A DNA stretch of 64,000 nt from Tolypothrix tenuis PCC 7101. Its GTDB lineage: Bacteria; Cyanobacteriota; Cyanobacteriia; Cyanobacteriales; Nostocaceae. Each line of letters starts with the position of its first letter. The stretch's first letter is position 1. Where the stretch lies: the NCBI RefSeq assembly GCF_002368295.1, contig NZ_AP018250.1:62001-126000 (forward strand), given 5' to 3'. The notes below the pieces were generated by a model. That model saw nothing but the letters and a program-made list of their open reading frames with translations, did not search any database and was not told the origin of the DNA. Shown here in pieces: positions 53,476 to 62,024 of this stretch. Position numbers and translations under genes: made by a program.

Positions 53476-54687
53476 TTAATTTGATAATGTTTGAAATAAA
53501 TTCTGTAACGCTAACATTTGTTCTTTTAAGCTAACTACTTCCTGACGCATCAGTGGCGGCAGCCTATCGACTTCTCGGAGTTGATATATCTGAGAACGCA
53601 AATGCTCATTTAGCGGTTGATAAATTTCCTCTGGACAAGATAAAAGAAACATTGTTAGCAAATGAGCTAAGTTTTTCTCTTGGAGTTGCCATTTTCCTGT
53701 AACAGAAGTTTCCGAGCAATTTCTAGTCAACAGTACGTCTTGAACAACTGTCCATAAAGGATGCGATTTAATTTCTTCCAATAAACAGCACCATATCTCA
53801 AAAAATTCATTTGATAGATGATCTCCAGTAATGCAGAGAACAGAAGTTAACTCTGGTGGCAAATTTATTAATATCGTATCCAGTAACGCAAATAATGAAT
53901 CTGGCTGTTCTTGAGCTAGTAAAGTTGGTGCAATATCCTTAAAATAAGGCGCAACTATCGCCCATTGATGTATATCAACTCCTACATGAAAGAAGTTTTG
54001 ACTGGAAATATTCTTATTAGAAATAAGGATATAGCCACGACACTTACCAGTTGCAGTATCAGTGGGTTGTAGAGCATCCCATAAAACAGTTAGGGGAATC
54101 CAGTGAGGTGGGTATTTAAAACGAGCTACATCTAAAAGCAACACAAGGTCACGTTCCGGATGGTATCCTCCCACTGGTGAAAAGTGTCCATCCCCAGTTT
54201 GTCCTACAACTTGTCGTGAATAGCAAACAACTAAATGTAAACCTTGAGGTAGAAAGGTGGCTTGCTTAACAGCTTCTCGGAACTCTTGTAGGTTGCTTTG
54301 GTCGTAACGATAAGGTTGTACTTTAGCTCCATTGCAACGCGCTAAACAGACAAATTCGTCAAAAGTAATGCCTTGATTTTTAACTGCACTCAGTGGTTGG
54401 CAACATTCGAGAAATTCTTCACCGTACCATCTCCATACACCTTTCCAAATTCGCCCAGGATCAATTGATAAGGCGTTGAGAACCATGACCAACGTACCTA
54501 ACCCGCAAAAAGCTGGCTCTGATTGGGTATGAAATTGTTCGGCAAGGGGAAAATAACCCTCCATACCCCCTAATGCGATCGCTTCTTGAAAGATTTTTCG
54601 TCCATCAGGGGAAGCAAAAGAAATACTAGGAGGAGGTAAGGGACGACGATAAAATCCTTCAGTATCCATGAACAAAGAAAATCCCAA
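53476..54687 (-). CDS. Phytochelatin synthase, long eukaryote-like form
   Basis: A 403-residue enzyme of the phytochelatin synthase family (papain-like fold). It transfers gamma-Glu-Cys from one glutathione to another to make metal-binding phytochelatins. The catalytic triad is intact: Cys61 in SEPAFCGLGTLVMVLNALS, His168 in TGDGHFSPVGGY, Asp186 in LLDVARFKYPPHW. The spacing (107 and 18) nearly equals that of plant enzymes (106 and 18). Unlike the usual short cyanobacterial proteins of about 240 residues, it has a C-terminal domain of about 180 residues ending LPPLMRQEVVSLKEQMLAL, similar to the plant C-terminus. It lies downstream of two DMT transporters. Confidence 0.9.
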   Translation of the reverse strand: MGFSLFMDTEGFYRRPLPPPSISFASPDGRKIFQEAIALGGMEGYFPLAEQFHTQSEPAFCGLGTLVMVLNALSIDPGRIWKGVWRWYGEEFLECCQPLSAVKNQGITFDEFVCLARCNGAKVQPYRYDQSNLQEFREAVKQATFLPQGLHLVVCYSRQVVGQTGDGHFSPVGGYHPERDLVLLLDVARFKYPPHWIPLTVLWDALQPTDTATGKCRGYILISNKNISSQNFFHVGVDIHQWAIVAPYFKDIAPTLLAQEQPDSLFALLDTILINLPPELTSVLCITGDHLSNEFFEIWCCLLEEIKSHPLWTVVQDVLLTRNCSETSVTGKWQLQEKNLAHLLTMFLLSCPEEIYQPLNEHLRSQIYQLREVDRLPPLMRQEVVSLKEQMLALQNLFQTLSN

Positions 54688-54735
54688 ATATGATGGATTG
54701 AATTATTGCAGATATTCAGATATATCATTGGTTAG

Positions 54736-55197
54736 TTATCTGTTGTGTTTAGCATCTAATTGTGTAAGTATAACTGCGGCTAATAAAAGCCCAGTTCCTA
54801 ATAATCTGGGCGCACTGACGATATGACTCATAACCCCAAATAAACCAAACTGGTCAATGATCAGTGACATCAGCATCTGTCCAAATGCTACAGCCATTGT
54901 TGTGTTTGTCAAACCTAATTTAGGAATGCTGAGAGTATTGAGCGTTACGTAAGTTGCTCCCAAAACACCGCCAAAGAAAGCCCACCAAGGAGCTTGAGAC
55001 AATTGATTGAGGGATAGTGGGCCGATGACTCCCAGCACCATCAGTAGTGCTAAAGTTGTAAATCCAATAGTGAAATTAACAGTAGCAGCACCGATCGCGG
55101 AACGAATTACTTGCATTAATCGAACATTAGCAGCACTACCATAAGCAAGCAGTCCGCCAGCAGAACCAGCACCAGCGATCGCTAGCAAAATTTCCAT
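54736..55197 (-). CDS. Small DMT-family (YdcZ/DUF606) transporter subunit
   Basis: A 153-residue protein with five hydrophobic segments. The blocks APWWAFFGGVLGATYVTLNT and LGLTNTTMAVAFGQMLMSLI and IIDQFGLFG are typical of the DUF606/YdcZ half-size DMT family. It pairs with the upstream paralogue; together they may form a ten-helix exporter. It lies between phytochelatin synthase and that paralogue on the minus strand. Confidence 0.82.
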   Translation of the reverse strand: MEILLAIAGAGSAGGLLAYGSAANVRLMQVIRSAIGAATVNFTIGFTTLALLMVLGVIGPLSLNQLSQAPWWAFFGGVLGATYVTLNTLSIPKLGLTNTTMAVAFGQMLMSLIIDQFGLFGVMSHIVSAPRLLGTGLLLAAVILTQLDAKHNR

Positions 55198-55221
55198 ACT
55201 AATACTCCAAACTAAAAATTG

Positions 55222-55737
55222 TTATTTCAAAGTGAGAAAAAAAACGGCTAAGAGTAATAACGCTCCAGCAATGCGTCGGTTAGGCGTGAGACGACGAGGC
55301 TGCACTGAGAGCCATCCAAAATGATCTACCAGCATCCCCATGAAAGATTGACCACTGACAATCAACGCAATTGTGAGCGTAGTTCCCAAGTTAGTTGTCA
55401 AGTATGCACTTGAGGTTATGTACCAAGCACCCACCAATCCGCCACAAAAAGCCCACCAAGGTGCTTTGGGTAACGCAGACCAATTTGGTCGTCCGAATTT
55501 GCCAGTTAATAGAAGACTTACGAGAACTATAGTGCCTACGAAGTAGGAAATATCTCCAGCTAGAGGGAAAGAACCTATTGACCGAGCTAACTGAGCATTA
55601 ATTGCTGCTTGAATAGGCAGTACGGCTCCATTAAAGAAAGCAATTAACAGAGAAGGTTCAGGGGGACGAATTAAGGTTGAAACAGTGGGAGATTTTGAAA
55701 CAGTGGTTTTTGTTGAGGGTAAATGGATGATGCTCAT
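55222..55737 (-). CDS. Small DMT-family (YdcZ/DUF606) transporter subunit, paralogue
   Basis: A 171-residue paralogue of the neighbouring gene: APWWAFCGGLVGAWYITSSA, LGTTLTIALIVSGQSFMGML and VDHFGWLSV. It has a longer polar N-terminus of about 30 residues. The two genes are 24 bp apart. A MerR-type promoter (55883-55914) points toward it, about 146 bp before its ATG. The transported substrate is unknown; export of a metal-thiol complex would fit the phytochelatin synthase neighbour, but this is speculation. Confidence 0.82.
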   Translation of the reverse strand: MSIIHLPSTKTTVSKSPTVSTLIRPPEPSLLIAFFNGAVLPIQAAINAQLARSIGSFPLAGDISYFVGTIVLVSLLLTGKFGRPNWSALPKAPWWAFCGGLVGAWYITSSAYLTTNLGTTLTIALIVSGQSFMGMLVDHFGWLSVQPRRLTPNRRIAGALLLLAVFFLTLK

Positions 55738-55882
55738 AGCTGTTAGTCCAGTGAATTACAAGTCCGACGCTGAACTATGCCAGAACCTCTGAAATGGTAT
55801 AACCATAGGCAAATTTTGCCAATAGCGCATTCCAAAAGCTTTCCGAACTTTAGATCAAGGTGGTTATTGTTTGCTGGAGTTT

Positions 55883-55914
55883 ATCTTCAAATATCTAGTT
55901 CACTGGAGAGTCAA
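55883..55914 (-). promoter_or_regulatory. MerR-type promoter/operator for DMT-PCS genes
   Basis: On the minus strand TTGACT (55914-55909) is followed by a 19-bp spacer with the dyad CTCCAGTGAACTAGAT and then TGAAGA/GAAGAT. The long spacer and the dyad between -35 and -10 are the hallmark of MerR-controlled promoters. The right half of the dyad is less perfect. It would drive the DMT genes and phytochelatin synthase. Confidence 0.65.
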
Positions 55915-56023
55915 GAGACTTGAACAGAAATTTTTCCCCAGTTCAGTTAATGTATAGGAAATAGCTGCAAAGCTAGTTGAGAAAGGACTTTTTGCGTAGT
56001 TCCAATTTTTTTCTTCTACCCCC

Positions 56024-56055
56024 TTGACACTCCAGTTCACTGGAGCATTCAAGAT
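56024..56055 (+). promoter_or_regulatory. MerR-type promoter/operator for Cu-ATPase gene
   Basis: TTGACA (56024-56029), then a 19-bp spacer with the perfect dyad CTCCAGTTCACTGGAG (56030-56045), then TCAAGA/CAAGAT. It lies 41 bp before the ATPase ATG. It shares 12 identical bases with the opposite site at 55883-55914. Confidence 0.8.
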
Positions 56056-56096
56056 GAAATCAGTCTTGAACACGACTTGATAATTGGAGCTTTGAA

Positions 56097-58358
56097 ATGG
56101 AGAATGCCACACTTAAACTACGCGGTATGAGTTGCGCTTCTTGCGCCAGAAGTATTGAAGATGCGATTAGTTCTGTCCCTGGTGTAAATGAATGTAGTGT
56201 GAATTTTGGGGCAGAACAGGCAACAGTTGATTATGACCCCAGAAAAACAGATTTACAAGCTATACAAGAGGCAGTAGATGCAGCAGGCTATTCTGCCTAT
56301 CCCCTCCAAGAACAAAATCTGATGGCGGGAGAAGATGATGAAGAAAAAAGATATCGCCTGAAAGAATCCCGTGATTTACAACAAAAAGTAACAGTAGGGG
56401 GCATCATTAGCATAGTGCTGGTGATTGGCTCACTACCAATGATGACAGGGTTAAACCTACCTTTTATTCCCACATGGTTGCATAATCCTTGGGTGCAATT
56501 AGTCCTCACAACTCCTGTACAGTTTTGGTGTGCTGTACAGTTCTACGTTAATACCTGGAAAGCTTTTAAGCGTCATGCCGCGACAATGGATACCTTAATT
56601 GCTTTAGGTACAAGTGCAGCATATTTTTATTCCCTATTTGCTACTTTGTTTCCCGGCTTTTTTATTGCTCAGGGATTGATGCCAGATGTGTATTATGAAA
56701 CTTGTGCTGTCGTCATTACCTTGATTTTACTAGGGCGACTATTTGAAAACCGCGCCAAAGGGCAAACCTCAGAAGCTATCCGTAAGTTGATTGGTTTACA
56801 GGCCAAAACAGCAAGGTTAATTCGCAACGGACGAGAAATAGATGTACCCATTGAACAAGTAGAAATTGGTGATGTGGTGCTGGTTCGTCCTGGGGAGAAA
56901 ATTCCTGTTGATGGGGAAGTAGTTGACGGGACATCCACAGTTGATGAAGCGATGGTGACTGGCGAGAGTGTACCTGTGAAAAAACAACCAGGGGATGAAG
57001 TCATCGGTGCAACCATCAACAAAACTGGAAGTTTTAAATTTCGGGCGACAAGAGTAGGAAAAGATACCGTACTGGCGCAGATTGTGCAATTAGTACAGCA
57101 GGCTCAAGGCTCAAAAGCCCCAATTCAAAGACTAGCAGACCAAGTTACTGGCGCTTTTGTGCCGGCAGTAATTGCGATCGCTATCCTTACTTTTATCATC
57201 TGGTACAACATCATGGGCAATGTCACCCTGGCGTTGATTACCACAGTTGGGGTGTTAATTATCGCTTGTCCTTGTGCATTGGGTTTAGCTACACCGACTT
57301 CAGTGATGGTAGGCACAGGTAAAGGTGCAGAAAACGGCATTTTAATTAAAGGAGCCGAAAGCTTAGAACTAGCACACCAGATTCAAACAATTGTGTTAGA
57401 TAAAACTGGCACAATTACCCAAGGTAAACCGACAGTTACAGATTTTCTGACAGTTGACGGTACGCTCAACGGCAACGAAATGAAGCTGATACAATTAGCC
57501 GCATCCTTAGAACGCAATTCTGAACACCCCTTAGCAGAAGCAGTTGTCAGATATGCCCAATCTCAGGAAGTACCATTAGCAGATGTCAGCGATTTTGAAG
57601 CGATCGCAGGTAGCGGTGTCCAAGGTATCGTTTCTAACCGTCTTGTGCAAATTGGTACACAACACTGGATGGAAGAGTTGAGTATTAACACTCAAGCCTT
57701 GCAACAAGATAAAGAACGCTTAGAATACCTGGGTAAAACAGCAGTTTGGTTAGCAGTTGACGGCGAAATCAAAGGATTGATGGGGATTGCTGATGCCATT
57801 AAACCCACTTCCATCCAGGCTGTGAGAGCATTACAAAGACTCGGTTTAGAAGTTGTCATGCTCACAGGTGATAACCGCCGCACCGCAGAAAGTATTGCCC
57901 ATGAAGTTGGTATTAAACGAGTTTTGGCAGAAGTGCGCCCCGACCAAAAAGCCGCGACAGTGCAAGCAATACAAGCAGAAGGCAAAATTGTTGCAATGGT
58001 TGGTGATGGTATCAATGATGCACCAGCTTTAGCTCAAGCCGATGTGGGAATTGCCATTGGGACTGGTACAGATGTGGCGATCGCCGCTAGTGATATCACT
58101 CTGATTTCTGGCGATTTACAAGGCATAGTTACAGCAATTCAACTCAGCCGCGCCACAATTCGCAACATTCGCCAAAACTTATTCTTCGCCTTCATCTACA
58201 ACGTTGCTGGTATTCCCATCGCCGCCGGGATTCTGTTCCCCTTCTTCGGTTGGTTACTCAATCCTATTATCGCCGGTGCAGCAATGGCCTTTAGTTCAGT
58301 TTCTGTAGTCACCAATGCGCTGCGGTTACGTAACTTCCAACCTAAAACACTCGCATAG
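56097..58358 (+). CDS. copA: Copper-exporting P1B-type ATPase (CopA/PacS-like)
   Basis: A 753-residue pump. An N-terminal HMA domain (about 3-68) binds metal by CASC (Cys13, Cys16). Core motifs are TGES (288-291), the membrane site CPC (391-393), Asp435 in DKTGT, TGDN and GDGINDAP. The last two helices carry FIYNVAGIPIAAG and MAFSSVSVVTNAL, with the YN and M-x-x-S-S signatures of Cu(I) transport (P1B-1). A MerR-type promoter lies directly upstream. A 26-residue peptide gene and a cupredoxin follow. Silver could also be a substrate. Confidence 0.88.
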   Translation: MENATLKLRGMSCASCARSIEDAISSVPGVNECSVNFGAEQATVDYDPRKTDLQAIQEAVDAAGYSAYPLQEQNLMAGEDDEEKRYRLKESRDLQQKVTVGGIISIVLVIGSLPMMTGLNLPFIPTWLHNPWVQLVLTTPVQFWCAVQFYVNTWKAFKRHAATMDTLIALGTSAAYFYSLFATLFPGFFIAQGLMPDVYYETCAVVITLILLGRLFENRAKGQTSEAIRKLIGLQAKTARLIRNGREIDVPIEQVEIGDVVLVRPGEKIPVDGEVVDGTSTVDEAMVTGESVPVKKQPGDEVIGATINKTGSFKFRATRVGKDTVLAQIVQLVQQAQGSKAPIQRLADQVTGAFVPAVIAIAILTFIIWYNIMGNVTLALITTVGVLIIACPCALGLATPTSVMVGTGKGAENGILIKGAESLELAHQIQTIVLDKTGTITQGKPTVTDFLTVDGTLNGNEMKLIQLAASLERNSEHPLAEAVVRYAQSQEVPLADVSDFEAIAGSGVQGIVSNRLVQIGTQHWMEELSINTQALQQDKERLEYLGKTAVWLAVDGEIKGLMGIADAIKPTSIQAVRALQRLGLEVVMLTGDNRRTAESIAHEVGIKRVLAEVRPDQKAATVQAIQAEGKIVAMVGDGINDAPALAQADVGIAIGTGTDVAIAASDITLISGDLQGIVTAIQLSRATIRNIRQNLFFAFIYNVAGIPIAAGILFPFFGWLLNPIIAGAAMAFSSVSVVTNALRLRNFQPKTLA

Positions 58359-58369
58359 AGGAAATAAAA

Positions 58370-58450
58370 ATGTTCAATCAAACCATATTTTTCGGAACTT
58401 TAGCAGGATTTGGATTTCTGCTGGGAGTGATTTCAGGAATTTTAGTTTAG
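58370..58450 (+). CDS. 26-residue single-pass membrane peptide
   Basis: ATG 58370, 12 bp after the ATPase stop, opens 26 codons (MFNQTIFFGTLAGFGFLLGV..., ending SGILV). The peptide is almost entirely one membrane helix. GAGGAAATAAAA before ATG (58358-58369) serves as ribosome-binding site. Small hydrophobic subunits next to pumps often bind and modulate them; that role is inferred here. Confidence 0.5.
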   Translation: MFNQTIFFGTLAGFGFLLGVISGILV

Positions 58451-58487
58451 TTGGCAAATTAATCACATTCAAGTAGGAGGTTTTTCA

Positions 58488-59159
58488 ATGGTAAACAAAA
58501 CAGCACTCATCGGTAGTATAGCCAGTTTAGGAATTGTATTCTCAATTGCATCGGGTGAAGCAATCGCACAAAAATCCCATGATACGCACTCATCCACAAC
58601 AGTCCAAACTAATCAATTTCAACGTATCGATCAGCCACTAGGGAACAAAATAGCCGTGACTCTCGGCGGATTTGGACTAATCGGCTTACAACTTTGGTGG
58701 TTTTTACTCAGTAAACCTAAGTCTCAAAAAGCAGTTGCAACAGGTGGAAATGTCCAAGAAGTCACTGTCACCGTTGATGGGGGATATGATCCAAGTCGAA
58801 TAGTGGTGCAAGTAGGGAAACCAGTAAGGCTTAAATTTGAACGCAAAGATCCCAGCAGTTGCTTAGAAAAAGTCGTGATTCCAGACTTTCACATTGCCGC
58901 AGATTTACCGCTTAATCAAGTAACCACTGTGGAATTTACACCCAAACAAGCCGGAAATTATCTCTTTACCTGTGGCATGAATATGTTTCGTGGTGAAATT
59001 CAAGCCGAAGCTTCAGACATTCAATCAACAGTCATAAAGGAAGAAAAAACGATGAAAGAACCACAACCCAAATCCTTCAGTTCAATCGATGAGCATGAAA
59101 CAACTGTAGATCAAGGAATTCAAAAAGCCAGCATCAATATTGAAGCTGACATCAAATGA
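58488..59159 (+). CDS. Exported cupredoxin-domain protein
   Basis: A 223-residue protein with a signal-like N-terminus (ALIGSIASLGIVFSIASG), a second hydrophobic segment (about 52-74) and a cupredoxin-like beta domain (about 88-180). Conserved features are VTVDGGYDPSRIVVQVGKPV, PDFHIAADLPLNQ and PKQAGNYLFTCGMNMFRGEI, giving His, Cys and Met ligands of a type 1 copper site. AGGAGG lies before ATG. It may receive or carry copper at the periplasmic side of the pump. Confidence 0.82.
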   Translation: MVNKTALIGSIASLGIVFSIASGEAIAQKSHDTHSSTTVQTNQFQRIDQPLGNKIAVTLGGFGLIGLQLWWFLLSKPKSQKAVATGGNVQEVTVTVDGGYDPSRIVVQVGKPVRLKFERKDPSSCLEKVVIPDFHIAADLPLNQVTTVEFTPKQAGNYLFTCGMNMFRGEIQAEASDIQSTVIKEEKTMKEPQPKSFSSIDEHETTVDQGIQKASINIEADIK

Positions 59160-59169
59160 GGAACATCAA

Positions 59170-59589
59170 ATGATTGATATTGGACTTACACATATTGCCC
59201 TACCTGTGTCAAACATTGAAAAAAGTATTGATTTTTACGCTACCTATGCTCAAATGCAAGTAGCTCATCGTCGCATTGATACTGACACAGGGGTTGCGGT
59301 TGCTTGGCTGACAGACCATACTCGCCCATTTGCAATTGTTCTCATTGAAACTAAGTCAATACATCCTGTTCTCTCGCCATTAGCACATCTGGGAATTGGC
59401 TGTAAGAGTCGTGAAGCAATGGATGTTTTGTGTGATCAGGCTCGTCAAGCGGGGGTACTGGTTGACGAACCCAAAGATTCTGGGTATCCGGTCGGATATT
59501 GGGCATTCTTGCGAGATCCAGATGGTCACACGTTGGAATTGTCTTACGGCCAAGAGATTGGTCTAACGGTGGAGCAGGGGAATACGTAG
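59170..59589 (+). CDS. VOC/glyoxalase family protein
   Basis: A 139-residue protein with the vicinal-oxygen-chelate fold: IGLTHIALPVSNIEKSIDFY at the start and YWAFLRDPDGHTLELSYGQE near the end. The His and Glu of these blocks are the usual metal ligands. ATG 59170 follows the cupredoxin stop by 10 bp (GAGGAAC as ribosome-binding site). The substrate is unknown. It is co-directional with DoxX and epimerase genes. Confidence 0.8.
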   Translation: MIDIGLTHIALPVSNIEKSIDFYATYAQMQVAHRRIDTDTGVAVAWLTDHTRPFAIVLIETKSIHPVLSPLAHLGIGCKSREAMDVLCDQARQAGVLVDEPKDSGYPVGYWAFLRDPDGHTLELSYGQEIGLTVEQGNT

Positions 59590-59621
59590 CACACATTTTT
59601 GAAAATAATAGGAGAATTTTT

Positions 59622-60077
59622 ATGAAAGGCGATCATCTGCGCTCGACTACCCAAGCTACAAATTTACAACCACAAAAACCATACAATACCGGACTTCATG
59701 CAACTCGCAATTATTTGCCATTGATTGCCCGCATTCTTTTATCTAGCTTATTCTTGTGGTCAGGGTTCAATAAAATTCTTCACCCAGCTGATACACAAGC
59801 ATATATGGCCGCCTATGGGATGCCTTTCACCTGGCTATTTTTACCAGTAGCGATCGCCCTAGAAATTTCGGCTGGACTGTCTTTACTCCTGGGTTTCTAT
59901 GCACGCTTAGGAGCTGCGGCTTTAGCCATATTCACCTTCATCGCTACCTTTATTTTCCATAGCAACTTTACTAACCCAATTGAGCAGATCATGTTCATGA
60001 AAAATCTGTGCATCATCGGTGGGTTACTAATGGTCATTCAGTACGGTTCTGGCAATATTGCTTGGCGACCACGTTAA
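59622..60077 (+). CDS. DoxX family membrane protein
   Basis: A 151-residue protein with four membrane segments. The DoxX blocks LIARILLSSLFLWSGFNKIL, GMPFTWLFLPVAIALEISAG and FIFHSNFTNPIEQIMFMKNL are present. ATG 59622 is chosen because AGGAG lies 8 bp upstream; the longer frame from 59499 overlaps the VOC gene. DoxX proteins often work with oxidoreductases in thiol or oxidative stress defence. Confidence 0.83.
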   Translation: MKGDHLRSTTQATNLQPQKPYNTGLHATRNYLPLIARILLSSLFLWSGFNKILHPADTQAYMAAYGMPFTWLFLPVAIALEISAGLSLLLGFYARLGAAALAIFTFIATFIFHSNFTNPIEQIMFMKNLCIIGGLLMVIQYGSGNIAWRPR

Positions 60078-60165
60078 TGGGTTTAATTAGCCGTCTTTAT
60101 CTGCGCTCATATGCGTTTATCTGCGGTTAATTATTCTTGATATCTTATTATCTACAACTTTAGAT

Positions 60166-60468
60166 TAATTACTCACCGTTCGCGTAATCCAAATAGGAAA
60201 TAATTAATTCCCGAAAATTACTTGAAAGTATTGCTATGTCTAGCTTTAATATTTTAAACCAGGGTATAAGTCTCTTGCATACCAACTTTCACAAAACATA
60301 TTGCCAGGAATCTAGATTTGTTGAGAGCGATCGCAGTATTGATTGTCCAAGTCTCCAAAGTCTAGATATCCCAATGCTTAATGCGTTTCATTCATGTATG
60401 ACAAAGCTTTTAGCCATTTGGCTCAATTCTTTATTTCCTGAATCGATTACGCGAACGGTGAGTAATTA
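60166..60468. mobile_element. MITE-like element with 24-bp perfect terminal inverted repeats
   Basis: Positions 60166-60189 (start TAATTACTCACCGTTCG) are exactly complementary to 60445-60468. The 303-bp element carries a 77-codon frame (60236-60469, MSSFNILNQGISLLHTNF...) ending inside the right repeat. The frame may be a remnant of a transposase N-terminus. No target duplication was clear. It lies between the DoxX and epimerase genes. Confidence 0.65.
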
Positions 60469-60522
60469 GGTATCACAAATTAATTTTTCATCTCGTTTAA
60501 TTCAACACATTCTAGTTCAGAG

Positions 60523-61443
60523 ATGACTATGAAAGTATTAATTGCTGGAGCTACCGGTGTGATCGGTCGTCCACTCATCACACAATTAATTCAAGCTGGA
60601 TATGATGTAACTGGCCTGACTCGTTCTCCCCAAAACGCCAATTTTCTTACTCAGCAGGGAGCAAAATCCGAAATCATTGATATCTTTGATGCTGATGCTG
60701 TTCATACTACCCTTAGCCGTATTCAGCCTGAAGTTGTCATTGACCTACTCACTGCTTTACCCAAAAACTATACTCCTGAGTCAATGAGTGCTGCAACTGC
60801 CCTAGACCATCGCACCCGCAGAGAAGGAGGAGCAAACCTGCAAATAGCGGCTCAAGCAGCAGGAGTCCGGCGTTACATTCTCCAGTCCAGTGCTTTCTGG
60901 TATGCTCCAGGTATAGGTTTAGCTGATGAAGAAACGCCCTTTGCCTTTGATAGCACACCTGCCATAGCAGCAGGAACACGGATGTATGCAAATATAGAAC
61001 ATCGCCTCTTGTCTGCAAATACTTTAGAAGGTGTTGTCCTGCGTTATGGTTTTCTCTATGGTTCAGGAACTTGGTACGCATCAGACGGAGATATGGCAAA
61101 TCTTGTGCGACAACAGCAATTTCCCATTGTTGATGACGGACAGGGTGTTTGGTCATGGATACACGTTGAAGATGCTGCTACTGCCACTGTTGCGGCTGTT
61201 GAGCAAGGTAAACCATGGGTTTATAACATCGTTGACGATCGCCCTTTAGAATTGCGAATATGGCTATCTGCCTATGCTGATTGGTTAGGTGCAAAGCCAC
61301 CTGTAAGGGTATCCGTTGAAGACACACTCAAAACTCAAGGAGCAGATGCAGTTTACTATGCCACTCAACTGCGAGGGGCATCTAATCTCAAAGCCAAGCA
61401 GGAATTGAAGTTTCAGCCGCGATCGCTCCAATGGCTAGATTAA
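60523..61443 (+). CDS. NAD(P)-dependent epimerase/dehydratase (extended SDR)
   Basis: A 306-residue protein. The nucleotide-binding motif GATGVIG lies at residues about 8-14 (VLIAGATGVIGRPLITQLIQ). The block RRYILQSSAFWYAP and Y-x-x-x-E-region TRMYANIEHRLL replace the usual YxxxK with a Tyr but without the Lys, as in atypical extended SDRs. The C-terminal part includes WSWIHVEDAATATVAAVEQG, the typical extended-SDR second domain. The substrate is unknown. Confidence 0.82.
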   Translation: MTMKVLIAGATGVIGRPLITQLIQAGYDVTGLTRSPQNANFLTQQGAKSEIIDIFDADAVHTTLSRIQPEVVIDLLTALPKNYTPESMSAATALDHRTRREGGANLQIAAQAAGVRRYILQSSAFWYAPGIGLADEETPFAFDSTPAIAAGTRMYANIEHRLLSANTLEGVVLRYGFLYGSGTWYASDGDMANLVRQQQFPIVDDGQGVWSWIHVEDAATATVAAVEQGKPWVYNIVDDRPLELRIWLSAYADWLGAKPPVRVSVEDTLKTQGADAVYYATQLRGASNLKAKQELKFQPRSLQWLD

Positions 61444-61523
61444 ACTCTGGCTTTTAACTTGTATAAGCCAGAGAAGCCCAAATCATTAGAGAGCAGTTTT
61501 TTCAAAAATGATATTTTTCATCC

Positions 61524-61555
61524 TTGACTCTCCAGTTAGATGGAGAGTTTAGGAT
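61524..61555 (+). promoter_or_regulatory. MerR-type promoter/operator for merR gene
   Basis: TTGACT (61524-61529), a 19-bp spacer with CTCCAGTTAGATGGAG, then TTAGGA/TAGGAT. The geometry is identical to that at 56024. It lies 38 bp before the merR ATG and suggests autoregulation. Confidence 0.8.
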
Positions 61556-61593
61556 ATGATTCAGTAATCATATTTCACTGAAGTTTGGTAAGT

Positions 61594-62007
61594 ATGTTAG
61601 CTCCAGCACAAGCAAAACAGATTGGTGTAGTTGCCAAAGAAAGCGGCGTACCAATTAAAACTATTCGCTACTATGAAGAACTTGATCTACTCAAATCATC
61701 CGGAAGAACAGAAGGCGGATTTAGATTATTTAACTCTGATGTTTTGGAAAGACTGCACTTTATTAAACGCGCTCAAAGCTTAGGATTAAGCTTGTCAGAA
61801 ATTAAGGACTTTTTAAATATTCATGATAGTGGAGAATTACCTTGCGAGCATATAAAAACTAAACTAGAAGATAAAGTAAAAGCTATTGATGAACAAATTC
61901 AGCAATTACTGATTTTGAGACAAGAATTATCAGGATTGCTATCTGGTTGGGAAATAAAGCTTGATAATGATCATTCAACAATTTGTCCAATTATTGAACA
62001 TGAATAA
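61594..62007 (+). CDS. MerR-family metal-responsive regulator
   Basis: A 137-residue regulator. The N-terminal winged helix (QIGVVAKESGVPIKTIRYYE, then GRTEGGFRLFNSDVLERLHF) is typical of MerR. A dimerisation helix follows, then a metal-binding end. Possible ligands are Cys84 (ELPCEHI, at the place of Cys79 in PbrR/ZntR) and Cys131 in HSTICPIIEHE, with nearby His. This resembles Cd/Pb/Zn sensors more than CueR, but the metal cannot be fixed. ATG 61594 is preferred. It probably controls the four matching promoters. Confidence 0.85.
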   Translation: MLAPAQAKQIGVVAKESGVPIKTIRYYEELDLLKSSGRTEGGFRLFNSDVLERLHFIKRAQSLGLSLSEIKDFLNIHDSGELPCEHIKTKLEDKVKAIDEQIQQLLILRQELSGLLSGWEIKLDNDHSTICPIIEHE

Positions 62008-62024
62008 ATATTACAAAAAATAAT

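Noticed and set aside
60236..60469. 77-codon frame inside the inverted-repeat element as an independent gene
   Set aside because: It ends within the right terminal repeat and has no recognised domain, so it was treated as part of the element.
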